64,000 bases of DNA from Undibacterium sp. CCC3.4 (GCF_034347425.1 NZ_CP133779.1:186001-250000), one strand, 5' to 3'. Positions 27,243-34,961 are shown, counted from the first letter of the stretch. Numbers and translations: made by a program. Notes: generated by a model from the letters alone, not told the origin.

Positions 27243-28517
27243 ATGTCGCAAAAAAAATTCAATCCGGTCTTCAATTCCTATCTGATTTACATCGGCGTGG
27301 CCATCGCCTCTGCCGGCGTGGCGCTGTACACCCCACTGATCGTGTCAGAAACCGGGAAACATTTTTCCGGCTTTTGGGCGGCCTCGATTCTATTCGGCCT
27401 CAACCTCGGACGGGTACTCGGTGCCTTGGTGGGCAGCCGTTTCCCTAAGCTCGCCAACCATCCGCTGATCGTCTCCGGCAATATTCTGCTAGAAGGTGTG
27501 GCGCTGTATTGCATGGCATTTCTCGGCCAAGCATGGGCCTTGGCCTTGTTCGCCTTACTGGCCGGCTTAGGCTCGGGTTTGTCATTTCCGGGTTTGAAAA
27601 ATTATCTGCTCAAACTGCGCGAACTCGATCAATCTTCTCTGTTCAGCCGACTCGCCTTCGCTATCCGCACCGGTCTGGTGCTCGGCTACCTGACCGCCAG
27701 TTGGGTGCCACACGACAGCTTGCAATGGGTGTTTCTGATCGTGCTCATCACCTTCGTCGCTTACGGTTTATTCATGCTCGTGGCCATGCGCGCGATTACG
27801 CGCCATGAAACCGCGTACCTGTCCGTACCGGAACAGCAAACGGCTGCGCGCAGCACGCCAGCGCACGAGCACCGCCCCACAGCCGGCACCAATGCTGCCA
27901 GCACAGCCGAGCCGGCGCGCCTGCCGGCCTTGTTCTATCTGTCGAATGCGATGTTCTGGTGTTTTGCGATACAGCCGATGATCGGTTTCAGCCTGCATAT
28001 TCCCAAATACACCCCCGACCTGCCGGTTTCCACCCCATTCTGGCTGGCCGCGCTGGTGATTATTTTTTTCCAGATTCCAATTTCCAAACTTGCCATTCGC
28101 ACGCGTGATCATTTCCGTTTTCTGCGGATTGCCTATGTTTGTCTGTTCGTCAGCTTTGTCATCATGCTGCTGTTTAATCATTCGGCTGCGGCGGTGATCG
28201 TGTCGGCTATCTTGCTGTCGTTTGCCCAAGTATTTTACGGTCCCTCGCTCGATGTCCTGACCGCCCGTTTTGCCGATCGCGTCGGGGCCGATACCGGCCG
28301 CCTCATGTCGCAGCAGATGCTGTATCAAAGTATGGGCAATATGGTCGGCAGTCTGGCCGGCGGCATGCTCTTCGATCTGGCACAAGCACTGCGCTGGCCC
28401 AGCTTGAACTGGGGATTGCTGGCAGCCGGCAGCATGGTGATGCTGCTGTTGAGCCGAACAACGATACCCGAGTTGTATCGGCATGCCGGTCGCGGGCGCG
28501 GCCAGCATAATCACTGA
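27243..28517 (+). CDS. Major facilitator superfamily transporter
   Basis: 424 aa, about twelve membrane helices with a hydrophilic central loop at about residues 185-220 rich in Ala/Thr/His. The N-terminal half shows NSYLIYIGVAIASAGVALYT and LFGLNLGRVLGALVG; the C-terminal half ends near LLAAGSMVMLLLSRTTIPEL. I chose the ATG giving MSQKKFNPVF; the longer frame upstream overlaps the divergent gene. Substrate is unknown; context suggests a link with the ATP-grasp protein. Confidence 0.82.
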   Translation: MSQKKFNPVFNSYLIYIGVAIASAGVALYTPLIVSETGKHFSGFWAASILFGLNLGRVLGALVGSRFPKLANHPLIVSGNILLEGVALYCMAFLGQAWALALFALLAGLGSGLSFPGLKNYLLKLRELDQSSLFSRLAFAIRTGLVLGYLTASWVPHDSLQWVFLIVLITFVAYGLFMLVAMRAITRHETAYLSVPEQQTAARSTPAHEHRPTAGTNAASTAEPARLPALFYLSNAMFWCFAIQPMIGFSLHIPKYTPDLPVSTPFWLAALVIIFFQIPISKLAIRTRDHFRFLRIAYVCLFVSFVIMLLFNHSAAAVIVSAILLSFAQVFYGPSLDVLTARFADRVGADTGRLMSQQMLYQSMGNMVGSLAGGMLFDLAQALRWPSLNWGLLAAGSMVMLLLSRTTIPELYRHAGRGRGQHNH

Positions 28518-28561
28518 CATCCTCGCCGACCTGACCTGGACGAGGCTGGTCGCGCATCTGG

Positions 28562-28843
28562 TCAGGCTGCTTCGCGCACCCGCATTTCGATGTGCAGCCC
28601 GGCAGCCGTCGCCATGTTCACCAGTGCATCGAGGCCGAACAAGTTGATCTTGCCGCGCATCAGGTCAGAGACACGTGGCTGGGTCACGCCAAAGAGCTTA
28701 GCCGCTTGCGCTTGGCTCATCTCGGTGCGAGTAAGGTGGTTCTTGAGCGCCGTCAGCAGGACGGAGCGCAGTTTCATATTTTCCGCTTCTTCCGGGGTGT
28801 CCTCGATAGCATCCCAGATGCTGGCAAATCGTTGCTTGCTCAT
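28562..28843 (-). CDS. XRE-family antitoxin (HigA-like)
   Basis: 93 aa. A helix-turn-helix (MSQAQAAKLFGVTQPRVSDL, about residues 42-61) is followed by MRGKINLFGLDALVNMATAA, the typical C-terminal part of HigA/XRE antitoxins paired with Gp49-like toxins. It should bind and neutralise the toxin encoded just upstream and repress the pair's promoter. Its ATG overlaps the toxin stop by 4 bases, toxin first as in higBA. A Tn3-family terminal repeat lies just beyond the toxin. Confidence 0.87.
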   Translation of the reverse strand: MSKQRFASIWDAIEDTPEEAENMKLRSVLLTALKNHLTRTEMSQAQAAKLFGVTQPRVSDLMRGKINLFGLDALVNMATAAGLHIEMRVREAA

Positions 28844-29130
28844 TGGCCTAGCTCCTTCAATAAGTCACGGTAACGCTTGGCAGCCAAGTCCAGATCAAGC
28901 TTACTGGTCTTCTCTGTCTTCTTCTTAAAACAGTGAAGCACGTAGACGGCATCAGCGAACTTGGCAACGTAGATGACCCGAAACGCCCCGGCAGCATCCC
29001 GAATCCGAATCTCCTTCACGCCTTTGCCCACGGTATTCATGGGCTTCCAGTCGTCCGGTTCCTGTCCGTTCTGTACTTGGTCGAGCTGATCAGGAAGCAA
29101 CGGAACAGCCAACCGGGGTGGTAAGCCCAA
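28840..29130 (-). CDS. Gp49/HigB-like RelE-superfamily toxin, N-terminus probably damaged
   Basis: 96 codons from a TTG. The conserved core is clear: EPDDWKPMNTVGKGVKEIRI, then DAAGAFRVIYVAKFADAVYV and LHCFKKKTEKTSK, as in phage Gp49-like mRNA interferases. The expected N-terminal strand of the family is missing or altered. An in-frame TAA lies only two codons before the TTG, no Shine-Dalgarno is visible, and the only in-frame ATG is Met31. The Tn3-type terminal repeat ends 6 bases upstream. I think the toxin is truncated and may be inactive while the antitoxin stays intact. Confidence 0.7.
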   Translation of the reverse strand: MGLPPRLAVPLLPDQLDQVQNGQEPDDWKPMNTVGKGVKEIRIRDAAGAFRVIYVAKFADAVYVLHCFKKKTEKTSKLDLDLAAKRYRDLLKELGQ

Positions 29131-29135
29131 ACCGG

Positions 29136-29173
29136 CTTAGCGTGCTTTAAAGTCCGTTTTCTGAGACGACCCC
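29136..29173 (-). mobile_element. Tn3-family (Tn21-like) 38-bp terminal inverted repeat, single end
   Basis: Read on the minus strand, the segment begins GGGGTCGTCTCAGAAAACGG and ends TTTAAAGCACGCTAAG. From memory this matches the Tn21-subgroup terminal repeat at nearly every position; the sequence differs in the two or three bases after ACGG. The matching second end is not present near 28.5 kb, and no transposase or resolvase is visible, so this is a one-ended remnant that carries the toxin-antitoxin pair. The mazG frame reads into it and stops inside. Confidence 0.8.
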
Positions 29174-29566
29174 ATTCAGGTCAGTCTGCCGGTCAGTCTG
29201 ATAGGCGGTATATTTGCGCGCATCGCCACGCACTTTGTCGACTGGATATTTACGTGCATTGGCGGTGATTTTTTCATCGATGGCCGCGATCAGATCGACA
29301 TCGAGTCGGTCTGCCAGCATCACCAAATACGACAAGACATCGGCCATTTCTTCGCGCACCGCCTGGTATTGTTCGGCCCCTAATTCCGGCTTCTCGCCGG
29401 TTTGCAGCCATTGAAACGGTTCGAGCAATTCAGCCGCTTCGACGCTTAATGCACTGGCCAGATTTTTCGGTGTGTGAAACGCTTGCCACTCTCGTTGTTG
29501 GGCGAACTCGCGCAAGCGCAGGCGCACGCAGTCCAAACTGTCGGGGGAATTGGTAGGTTGATTCAC
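29147..29566 (-). CDS. mazG: MazG-like nucleotide pyrophosphohydrolase with transposon-derived tail
   Basis: 139 aa from a GTG preceded by GAGGAG at 5 bases, which decides the start over the longer ORF. It is an all-alpha NTP pyrophosphatase: SALSVEAAELLEPFQW supplies the first metal-binding Glu pair and EEMADVLSYLVMLADRLDVD the second (E-x-x-D). The normal family ending is near NARKYPVDKVRGDARKYT. The last residues (about NGVVSENGL) are encoded by the Tn3-type terminal repeat, so the native C-terminus has been replaced. Activity is probably retained because the catalytic helices are complete. Confidence 0.85.
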   Translation of the reverse strand: MNQPTNSPDSLDCVRLRLREFAQQREWQAFHTPKNLASALSVEAAELLEPFQWLQTGEKPELGAEQYQAVREEMADVLSYLVMLADRLDVDLIAAIDEKITANARKYPVDKVRGDARKYTAYQTDRQTDLNGVVSENGL

Positions 29567-29953
29567 AGGGCTCCTCGATTGGGTGGATTTGAAAATGTTG
29601 CGCCGCAACAACGAGCACAGTAACAACACCGACTGACCCGTTGATTCATGCCGCACAAAAAATTTTATTTTACTGCAAACGCAGGAAGGCAGCCATAAAT
29701 CATGGTGGAATTGCGCCCTGCCTATGCCGGGCAATCAACATCAATGCTGCGGCGCAAAATAATTCCGTAGCGGTCGGCGCGATACAAGGGTAAAATCGAC
29801 AACAGGCTATCGGGCGAGAAATGTTTGCGTAACGCATCGATGGCCAAGAAGCTACGCTCAATCTAGCACCGGTGCAAATCGGTGCGACCTTACAGCGATA
29901 ATGCCAACCCGGACTTCATTGCGCCACCATGCAGCCCAACCCCAGGAGATGTT
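29567..29953. other. Intergenic region between mazG and the phasin-like gene
   Basis: 387 bases with no credible gene in any frame. It must contain the divergent promoters. A short inverted repeat TGTTGCG/CGCAACA lies at about 29597-29611 close to mazG. No strong sigma-70 boxes are evident. Confidence 0.4.
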
Positions 29954-31039
29954 ATGCCCTTGATTTCGCCGCACCTTCCAGCCATCACCCACGAACAAAT
30001 CGAAAAACAACTGACTGCCATTGCCGCGCTGTCGAGTACCACACTGGGAGGATGGGAAAAAATTATTGCCCTTAACTTCAACTTGGCACGGCTGGCCTTT
30101 GAGCGCGCCACAGCACGCTCGGCGCTGTTGTGGTCGGCCAGCGATGCGCAGACTTTGCTGAGCAGCGCAGAACATCAACCACCACTCGATAGCTTACTGG
30201 CCTACGGACGCGAATTGGCCGAGATTGCCGGTGCCACGCGCGAGCAACTGTTGCAAGCTTTGGCAGCAGACAACACGGCCGTCAGCTCCGCTCCCTTAGC
30301 GCGCCAGCCGATACCGGCCGCGCATGAAGCCGTGGCAGTGGCAGCCGTCGTAGCGGCCGCGCCAGTGCAGAACCCAGTCCCACAGCAAACGCAATTGACG
30401 CTGCTGCGCGAAGTGCCTGAAGCCCCCGCTGCGGCCAAAGCAACTAAGGCAAAAGCAGCGGCGACGCCAGCCGTAATTGTCGCCAAGCCGACTGCCGCCA
30501 GCACAGCGCCGGTGGCGCCGAAAAAACCGCTGAAAGCACCGGCACGCAAAGCAAGTGCCAGCACAGTCAGCGCTGCCCCAGCGAAAAAACTTGCCGTGGC
30601 AAGCAAAACGAAAGATACTGCGCCCGCGCCAAAGCCTACTTCCACCTCAACTAAGGCCAGCAGCAAAACTGCCACAGCGGCCCCAGGGCTGCCAGTAGCA
30701 GCAAAAAAACCAGTGGCCGCAGCGAGCCCAGCAAGCAGCACAGCAAAGACTGCGCCACGCCGCGCCGCCACAGCGAGCAAATCAAGCCAAGAAAGTGAAA
30801 AAAAAGCAGTGAAATCAAGTACACCACCCAGCCCCACACAGCCAATTGACAGCACCAGCGCCGTCGACAGCACTGCCAGCGTCAGCGTTCCGGTCAAAAA
30901 ATCGGCCGTAAAATTTCCTGAAGCCCTGACCAAGAGCTTGCAAGCCGACAAGCCTGGCTTTCCTCAAGTCGGCGGCAGACCTGCATTCAAGGCAAAAACC
31001 AGCCCGGCTACCGGCGCGAAAAAACGCGTTCGCCAATAA
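29954..31039 (+). CDS. Phasin-family protein with long Ala/Lys/Pro-rich (histone H1-like) tail
   Basis: 361 aa; the start follows CAGGAGAT. Residues about 1-115 are a phasin helical domain (ITHEQIEKQLTAIAALSS, WEKIIALNFNLARLAFERAT, LLAYGRELAEIAGATREQLL) that should coat PHA granules. Residues about 140-340 are low complexity, dominated by Ala, Lys, Pro, Ser and Thr (AAKATKAKAAATPA, VAPKKPLKAPARKASAS) like eukaryotic H1 and bacterial PhaM/AlgP tails. The last 30 residues are again ordered (VKFPEALTKSLQADKPGFPQ). The basic tail could bind DNA and tether granules to the nucleoid. A terminator follows. Confidence 0.82.
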   Translation: MPLISPHLPAITHEQIEKQLTAIAALSSTTLGGWEKIIALNFNLARLAFERATARSALLWSASDAQTLLSSAEHQPPLDSLLAYGRELAEIAGATREQLLQALAADNTAVSSAPLARQPIPAAHEAVAVAAVVAAAPVQNPVPQQTQLTLLREVPEAPAAAKATKAKAAATPAVIVAKPTAASTAPVAPKKPLKAPARKASASTVSAAPAKKLAVASKTKDTAPAPKPTSTSTKASSKTATAAPGLPVAAKKPVAAASPASSTAKTAPRRAATASKSSQESEKKAVKSSTPPSPTQPIDSTSAVDSTASVSVPVKKSAVKFPEALTKSLQADKPGFPQVGGRPAFKAKTSPATGAKKRVRQ

Positions 31040-31060
31040 AACGAATTGCTGACATCACAC

Positions 31061-31097
31061 AGCGGCAGGCTCAATATTGAGCCTGCCGCTTTTTTTT
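31061..31097 (+). terminator. Rho-independent terminator after the phasin gene
   Basis: The two arms are AGCGGCAGGCTCAAT and ATTGAGCCTGCCGCT, a perfect 15-bp inverted repeat folding as a long stem with a short AT loop, followed directly by a run of eight T. Confidence 0.92.
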
Positions 31098-31336
31098 GTG
31101 TGCGATTCTCGACACAGTCCCGCATCGCAGTTCAGATATAATTTTTATGAATGCCATTAAAACTGAATATAAAATTGATATAAAACGACTTTATTTAATA
31201 AAATACTGTTTCCTAATAATTCACATTTGCTTGTAAGCTTTTGTGTAGGCAAGCCGACCAAGTAACTGTAGCATCCGAAATTGCATTACCCCTTGGTTCT
31301 TGGCCCTTAGCCTGCTTACCTTTATTGGAAAATGAC
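31098..31336 (+). promoter_or_regulatory. AT-rich leader before the Cys-rich peptide gene
   Basis: This 239-base stretch is much richer in A/T than its surroundings at 31130-31230 (many TATAAT/AATAAA-like words) and must carry the promoter of the Cys-rich peptide unit. Several -10-like sites exist and I cannot single one out. TTGGAAAATGAC supplies a weak ribosome site before the ATG at 31337. Confidence 0.4.
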
Positions 31337-31606
31337 ATGACATCTGCATCCCTCACACGTACTCTCAAACAAGTTCTCAGCGCCTCTGTCTTGGCCGCCA
31401 CAGCCATGGCTGCCGCACCGGTCGCGGCAGTCGCTGCTTGCGCTCCGAAATCTGCTTGTGCTGGTAAAAAAGGATGTTGCGCAGCAAAAACATCTTGCTG
31501 TGCAGCTAAAAAAGGCTGTTGTGCTGCCAAAAAGCCTCATGCTAAAAAACACGCCAAAAAAGCATGCTGCGCTGCGAAAACTGGCTGCTGCGCCGCCAAG
31601 AAGTAA
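31337..31606 (+). CDS. Secreted Cys/Lys-rich peptide with five CCAAK repeats
   Basis: 89 aa. A signal peptide (about 1-33, ending PVAAVAA) is followed by a mature part built of xCCAAKx units: GCCAAKT, SCCAAKK, GCCAAKK, ACCAAKT and GCCAAKK. There are 12 cysteines in total, five of the units being vicinal pairs, plus two histidines in PHAKKHAKK. This composition suggests soft-metal binding or a modified-peptide precursor in the periplasm. It is followed by an unknown protein and a YHS-domain protein. I know no characterised homologue, and no DUF692 (MNIO) enzyme as in bufferin operons is adjacent. Confidence 0.75.
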   Translation: MTSASLTRTLKQVLSASVLAATAMAAAPVAAVAACAPKSACAGKKGCCAAKTSCCAAKKGCCAAKKPHAKKHAKKACCAAKTGCCAAKK

Positions 31607-31616
31607 TCTTGCCCAC

Positions 31617-31642
31617 GCCGTCGCGCGCTGATCCGCGACGGC
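31617..31642 (+). other. Hairpin between the Cys-rich peptide gene and the next gene
   Basis: A 9-bp perfect stem GCCGTCGCG/CGCGACGGC with an 8-base loop and no T-run. It could stabilise the upstream message end or reduce downstream transcription, so the short peptide would be made in excess. Confidence 0.5.
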
Positions 31643-31682
31643 ATCATCGGCCGATGTTTAAAGCTGCCAAGAAGCAACCACG

Positions 31683-32396
31683 ATGACTCCAGACTTACCG
31701 CGCATGCTGACATTTCAACGCGACTGGCCGGCCGCTTCCGCCGCAGAGTTGCGCTTGGCTTGGAAGGCGGCCCAAATCGTGGTGGCGAGCGTGCACACGC
31801 TGAGCTTGCAAGGGCTGCAGATCGTACAATCGGTGCTTGCCGACGCCGAATTTCTCGAATGGCAGCACTACCCCGCTGAAGATGTGCGCGACAATCGACG
31901 CGCCTCACAATATTTTTACCACGCCCATCCCGGTTTGCAACGCCCTTTTGTCGAGCACGGGCATTTCCATTTATTTGTACATGCCCAAAGCTTGGGCTTA
32001 CGCCGCGCTGGCCGCGCGCCCTCGCCAGCCCATTTACTCGCCGTTTCCATGGATGCCCGCGGCATGCCGACGGGGCTATTTACGGTCAACCGCTGGGTCA
32101 CCAAAGGGGCTTGGCTGAGCCGTCAAGAATGCGCCCTGGGCTTGCAACATTTCCAGATCGGTGCGCGCCACGGCCAGCGTCCGGTCAATCAATTTCTCAC
32201 CGCCTTGTTGCGCCTGTATGCGCCGCAAATTGAACACTTGCTCATCGCCCGCGACGAAGTGCTGGCCGAACTCGCGCACGGTCGCAGTAATCGTCAGGTG
32301 TTTGCCGATAGCCGCTACGAAGTGTTGTCGTATTTGCCGATCGATTTGAGTACCGATATCGAACAATTGGAACGCGCTGCTGGAAATATTTTGTAA
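31683..32396 (+). CDS. Uncharacterised 237-aa protein between Cys-rich peptide and YHS protein
   Basis: 237 aa, soluble, no signal peptide or membrane helix. Notable conserved-looking parts are EFLEWQHYPAEDVRDNRRAS, YFYHAHPGLQRPFVEHGHFH (His-rich, residues about 78-97) with LFVHAQSLG, LLAVSMDARGMPTGLFTVN, and WVTKGAWLSRQE. The several HxH/His-Glu clusters could bind a metal, which would suit its place after a Cys-rich peptide; this is inference. The ATG at 31683 lacks a clear ribosome site, and Met8 at 31704 is an alternative start. I do not recognise an enzyme family. Confidence 0.75.
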   Translation: MTPDLPRMLTFQRDWPAASAAELRLAWKAAQIVVASVHTLSLQGLQIVQSVLADAEFLEWQHYPAEDVRDNRRASQYFYHAHPGLQRPFVEHGHFHLFVHAQSLGLRRAGRAPSPAHLLAVSMDARGMPTGLFTVNRWVTKGAWLSRQECALGLQHFQIGARHGQRPVNQFLTALLRLYAPQIEHLLIARDEVLAELAHGRSNRQVFADSRYEVLSYLPIDLSTDIEQLERAAGNIL

Positions 32397-32457
32397 GTCA
32401 ATCTTGGTTCTCGGCGACTCATTGCCATCATCTGTATTTTTCATAAGGAGCATTACC

Positions 32458-32937
32458 ATGGCTACTCGCCGTACTACGTTTTCCCTGCGTTTGCTGTTGA
32501 GCACCCTGCTGCTGGCTCTGACCAGCAGTGTTTTTGCGGCCGCGATCGCGCCGATTTTTTCTACCCAGGCTGGGGCAATCCGCGGCTATGATCCGGTTGC
32601 CTATTTTACCGAGCACCGTGCCGTTAAAGGTAAGACGCAATTGGTGTATCGTTGGAACGAGGCGGACTGGCATTTCAGTAAAGCAGAAAATTTGGCCGCC
32701 TTCAAAGCCGATCCGGAAAAATACGCGCCACAGTATGGTGGTTACTGCGCCTATGGCGTAGCCCAAGGGTATACGCCGGAAACGGATCCGCATGCGTACC
32801 AAGTACTCAATGGCAAGCTGTATCTGAATTTAAGTAAGGTGGTACTGAAACGCTGGCAACAGGATATTCCCGGTTACGTGAGCGAAGCCAACCAAAACTG
32901 GCCGCAATTACAAGCCGGCACCTATGTAGAGAAATAA
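32458..32937 (+). CDS. Secreted YHS-domain protein
   Basis: 159 aa. AAGGAG lies 7 bases before the ATG. A signal peptide (about 1-27, LLLSTLLLALTSSVFAA) is followed by a YHS-type domain: RGYDPVAYFTEHRAVKGK, YRWNEADWHFSKAENLAAF, and the cysteine in PQYGGYCAYGVAQG. YHS domains are linked to metal (copper, mercury) handling. It is probably periplasmic and part of the unit with the Cys-rich peptide and the 237-aa protein. It is a common standalone family in proteobacteria, so the association may be looser than a true operon. Confidence 0.85.
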   Translation: MATRRTTFSLRLLLSTLLLALTSSVFAAAIAPIFSTQAGAIRGYDPVAYFTEHRAVKGKTQLVYRWNEADWHFSKAENLAAFKADPEKYAPQYGGYCAYGVAQGYTPETDPHAYQVLNGKLYLNLSKVVLKRWQQDIPGYVSEANQNWPQLQAGTYVEK

Positions 32938-32983
32938 CTCAGGAAAAACTTGATGACGACGGCCCGAACACGGCCCTCCGCCA

Positions 32984-33799
32984 TTACAGCAACGGTGGAC
33001 GCATCTTGAGCGGACCGACCAAACGCGAAAAAAACAACTTGGGGATTTTTTTGTGCACGCCCATGTGAATCAGGCAGGCACGCAGATCATCATCGCCACG
33101 CAGCGTCAGCTTGAGCTTGCGGCAAATCCGTTCGCGGTATTTGTCGATGCGTTCAGGGCCACGTATATGCGCAGCCGGGCGATGCTGATTGAGAAAATCA
33201 GCGATTTGCTGGTTACTCCAATTGAGCGTTAAAAGAAAACAAATTTCGTGTTCATAATCAGTCAAGGTGACGTCACCCAATACCAGATGGCGATGCACGC
33301 CTTCGAGCTCGCAACCCATGCCAAATTCAGTAAGATAATTCGGCACCAGCGCCAAAAATTGGCTGATATTGATTTCCTGAGCGGTATAGATCAAGCCTAG
33401 TATCGATTGAGAGGCATGGTGCTTAAGCGGATATTTATCAAACAGTCGTGCCTTGAGACCATCGGCATATTCGTGCACACACAGTTTCGATACTTTTTTA
33501 TAGATATTGCGACCATCGAAAAGCGCGATGTCTGACTCGACAAAGGCGGCAGCGAATTGCACCGTTCCCTCGCACGGCATTTCATCATCGAACTTGCCAC
33601 CCACTTCGGCACCATGAGACAAACCGACGATTTTCGCATACGCATCGGTAGCGATCAGATGCCGTGATTCGATGTCTTTGGCACCGAAAATAAATTGCGT
33701 TCGAAATGAAAACAAAGCGATGGTTTTCTTGAATTTCTGGATGAACAAATTTTGTTCAGAAGAAAAGTTTTCCGGTGCTACCAATTGATATTCAAGCAT
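32984..33799 (-). CDS. LuxR-type HTH regulator with N-terminal PAS-like sensor
   Basis: 271 aa. The N-terminal 125 residues look PAS-like (FIFGAKDIESRHLIATDAYAK). A linker region (QEINISQFLALVPNYLTEFG) leads to a C-terminal helix-turn-helix (LTDYEHEICFLLTLNWSNQQIADF, about 175-200) with a longer-than-usual insert containing RGPERIDKYRERIC. The signal is unknown. It converges on the YHS gene and its own upstream region carries a perfect 24-bp palindrome, a plausible autoregulatory site. Confidence 0.75.
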   Translation of the reverse strand: MLEYQLVAPENFSSEQNLFIQKFKKTIALFSFRTQFIFGAKDIESRHLIATDAYAKIVGLSHGAEVGGKFDDEMPCEGTVQFAAAFVESDIALFDGRNIYKKVSKLCVHEYADGLKARLFDKYPLKHHASQSILGLIYTAQEINISQFLALVPNYLTEFGMGCELEGVHRHLVLGDVTLTDYEHEICFLLTLNWSNQQIADFLNQHRPAAHIRGPERIDKYRERICRKLKLTLRGDDDLRACLIHMGVHKKIPKLFFSRLVGPLKMRPPLL

Positions 33800-34127
33800 A
33801 ATCGCTGGCTCCTGTTTCGGTACTCACTGCATGTTGCCGCTGCACTTGATCGTGGCTTAGCTCGAGCGACCAGCAAAGCCCACATGGCGACGGACCATGA
33901 TCTTAAATTTAAGATCATGCAAAACAAGCATCATCTTATTGAACGAAGCGAGGAATTTTACCGGAGTGAAATACGAAAATATGTAGGAAATTTCTGAAGT
34001 TAAAGCAAAAGAAGCGCAATCGAGCAGCGGACATCAAAAAATTGTTGCCTAAGTGCATATTTTATCTATGCAATATCAGGTAGACTCTGGTTATCACTAG
34101 GACAGCAACGATCACCACTACTAGGCA
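33800..34127. other. Divergent intergenic region between LuxR-type regulator and RsbQ-like gene
   Basis: 328 bases without a credible gene; short open frames here lack ribosome sites. It contains the 24-bp palindrome at 33896-33919 and an AT-rich stretch to about 34090, presumably the promoters of both flanking genes. Confidence 0.5.
33896..33919. promoter_or_regulatory. Perfect 24-bp palindrome, candidate operator
   Basis: Left half CATGATCTTAAA, right half TTTAAGATCATG, with no spacer or mismatch. It lies 97 bases upstream of the LuxR-type regulator start and about 210 before the RsbQ-like gene. There is no T-run, so it is unlikely to be a terminator. Confidence 0.6.
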
Positions 34128-34961
34128 ATGGAAACCGACATGGCATCAGACCATCACGCGCGCGACATCATCAAACGCAACCATATTCATGTGCTCGGTG
34201 ACAGCGGCCCGGTACTGTTGTACGCCCATGGTTTTGGCTGCAATCAAAATATGTGGGATCGTGTGACCCCGGCCTTCCTTGGCACGCATCGCCAAGTCTT
34301 GTTCGACTATGTTGGTGCCGGTCAATCTGATATCACCGCCTTTGATGCCAAGCGCTATGCCAGTCTCGATGGCTATGCCCAAGATCTTCTCGATGTGTGC
34401 GACGCGCTAGGCTTACACAGCGGTGTCACCTTCGTCGGCCATTCCGTCAGTTGCAGCATAGGTATGCTGGCCGCGATCGCGCGGCCGGAATTATTCGAGC
34501 GCTTGGTACTGGTAGGCCCGAATCCATGCTTCATCAATCACCCGCCTGATTACTGCGGCGGCTTTGAAACGGCCGATCTGGAAGGCTTGCTCGATCTGAT
34601 GGACCAAAATTACATAGGCTGGGCCAATTACTTGGCACCGGTGGTGTCGGCACAAGGTGAAGCGCATGCGATCACCACCGAATTATCCGACAGTTTTTGC
34701 TCGACCGACCCAACGGCCAACAAAGTTTTTGCCCGTACCACTTTTTTTTCTGACAACCGCGCCGATCTGCCCAAAGTCACGCGCCCTTGCCTGATCCTGC
34801 AGCACGGTCGCGACACCTTGGCACCATTAAACGTGGGGGACTATGTACACGCCCATCTGGCCGACAGCCAGCTCAAAATACTCGATATCGAGGGGCATTG
34901 CGCCCACATGAGCGCGCCATCGCTGGTCGTGGCCGCGATTCGCGACTTCATCGACCAATAG
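34128..34961 (+). CDS. RsbQ-like alpha/beta hydrolase
   Basis: 277 aa. The fold matches the RsbQ/KAI2/D14 group: IIKRNHIHVLGDSGPVLLYA, HGFGCNQNMW (oxyanion region), nucleophile Ser106 in GHSVSCS, Asp229 in HGRDTLAPL and His260 in CAHMS, with spacings close to those of Bacillus RsbQ. ATG 34140 is an alternative start. The gene is 16 bases upstream of a PAS-GGDEF gene. In Bacillus, RsbQ is needed by the PAS domain of RsbP; by analogy this hydrolase may make or bind the ligand of the first PAS domain of its neighbour. Confidence 0.87.
   Translation: METDMASDHHARDIIKRNHIHVLGDSGPVLLYAHGFGCNQNMWDRVTPAFLGTHRQVLFDYVGAGQSDITAFDAKRYASLDGYAQDLLDVCDALGLHSGVTFVGHSVSCSIGMLAAIARPELFERLVLVGPNPCFINHPPDYCGGFETADLEGLLDLMDQNYIGWANYLAPVVSAQGEAHAITTELSDSFCSTDPTANKVFARTTFFSDNRADLPKVTRPCLILQHGRDTLAPLNVGDYVHAHLADSQLKILDIEGHCAHMSAPSLVVAAIRDFIDQ

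Noticed and set aside
30202..30951. Minus-strand open frame of 249 codons opposite the phasin gene
   Set aside because: It is the complement of the Ala/Lys-rich repeat; low complexity in both frames and the plus frame has the start signal and terminator.
31240..31290. Possible ECF-sigma promoter before the Cys-rich peptide (GTAACT and CGAA words)
   Set aside because: The two words are only about 9 bases apart, too close for the GTAACC-N16-CGAA pattern I was comparing with.
31337..32396. Cys-rich peptide plus neighbour as a classic bufferin/MNIO operon
   Set aside because: The 237-aa neighbour does not resemble DUF692 or DUF2063 proteins and the peptide does not match DUF2282.
33752..33997. 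Plus-strand open frame of 81 codons over the palindrome
   Set aside because: It overlaps the start of the LuxR-type gene antisense, lacks a ribosome site and would place the palindrome in coding sequence.
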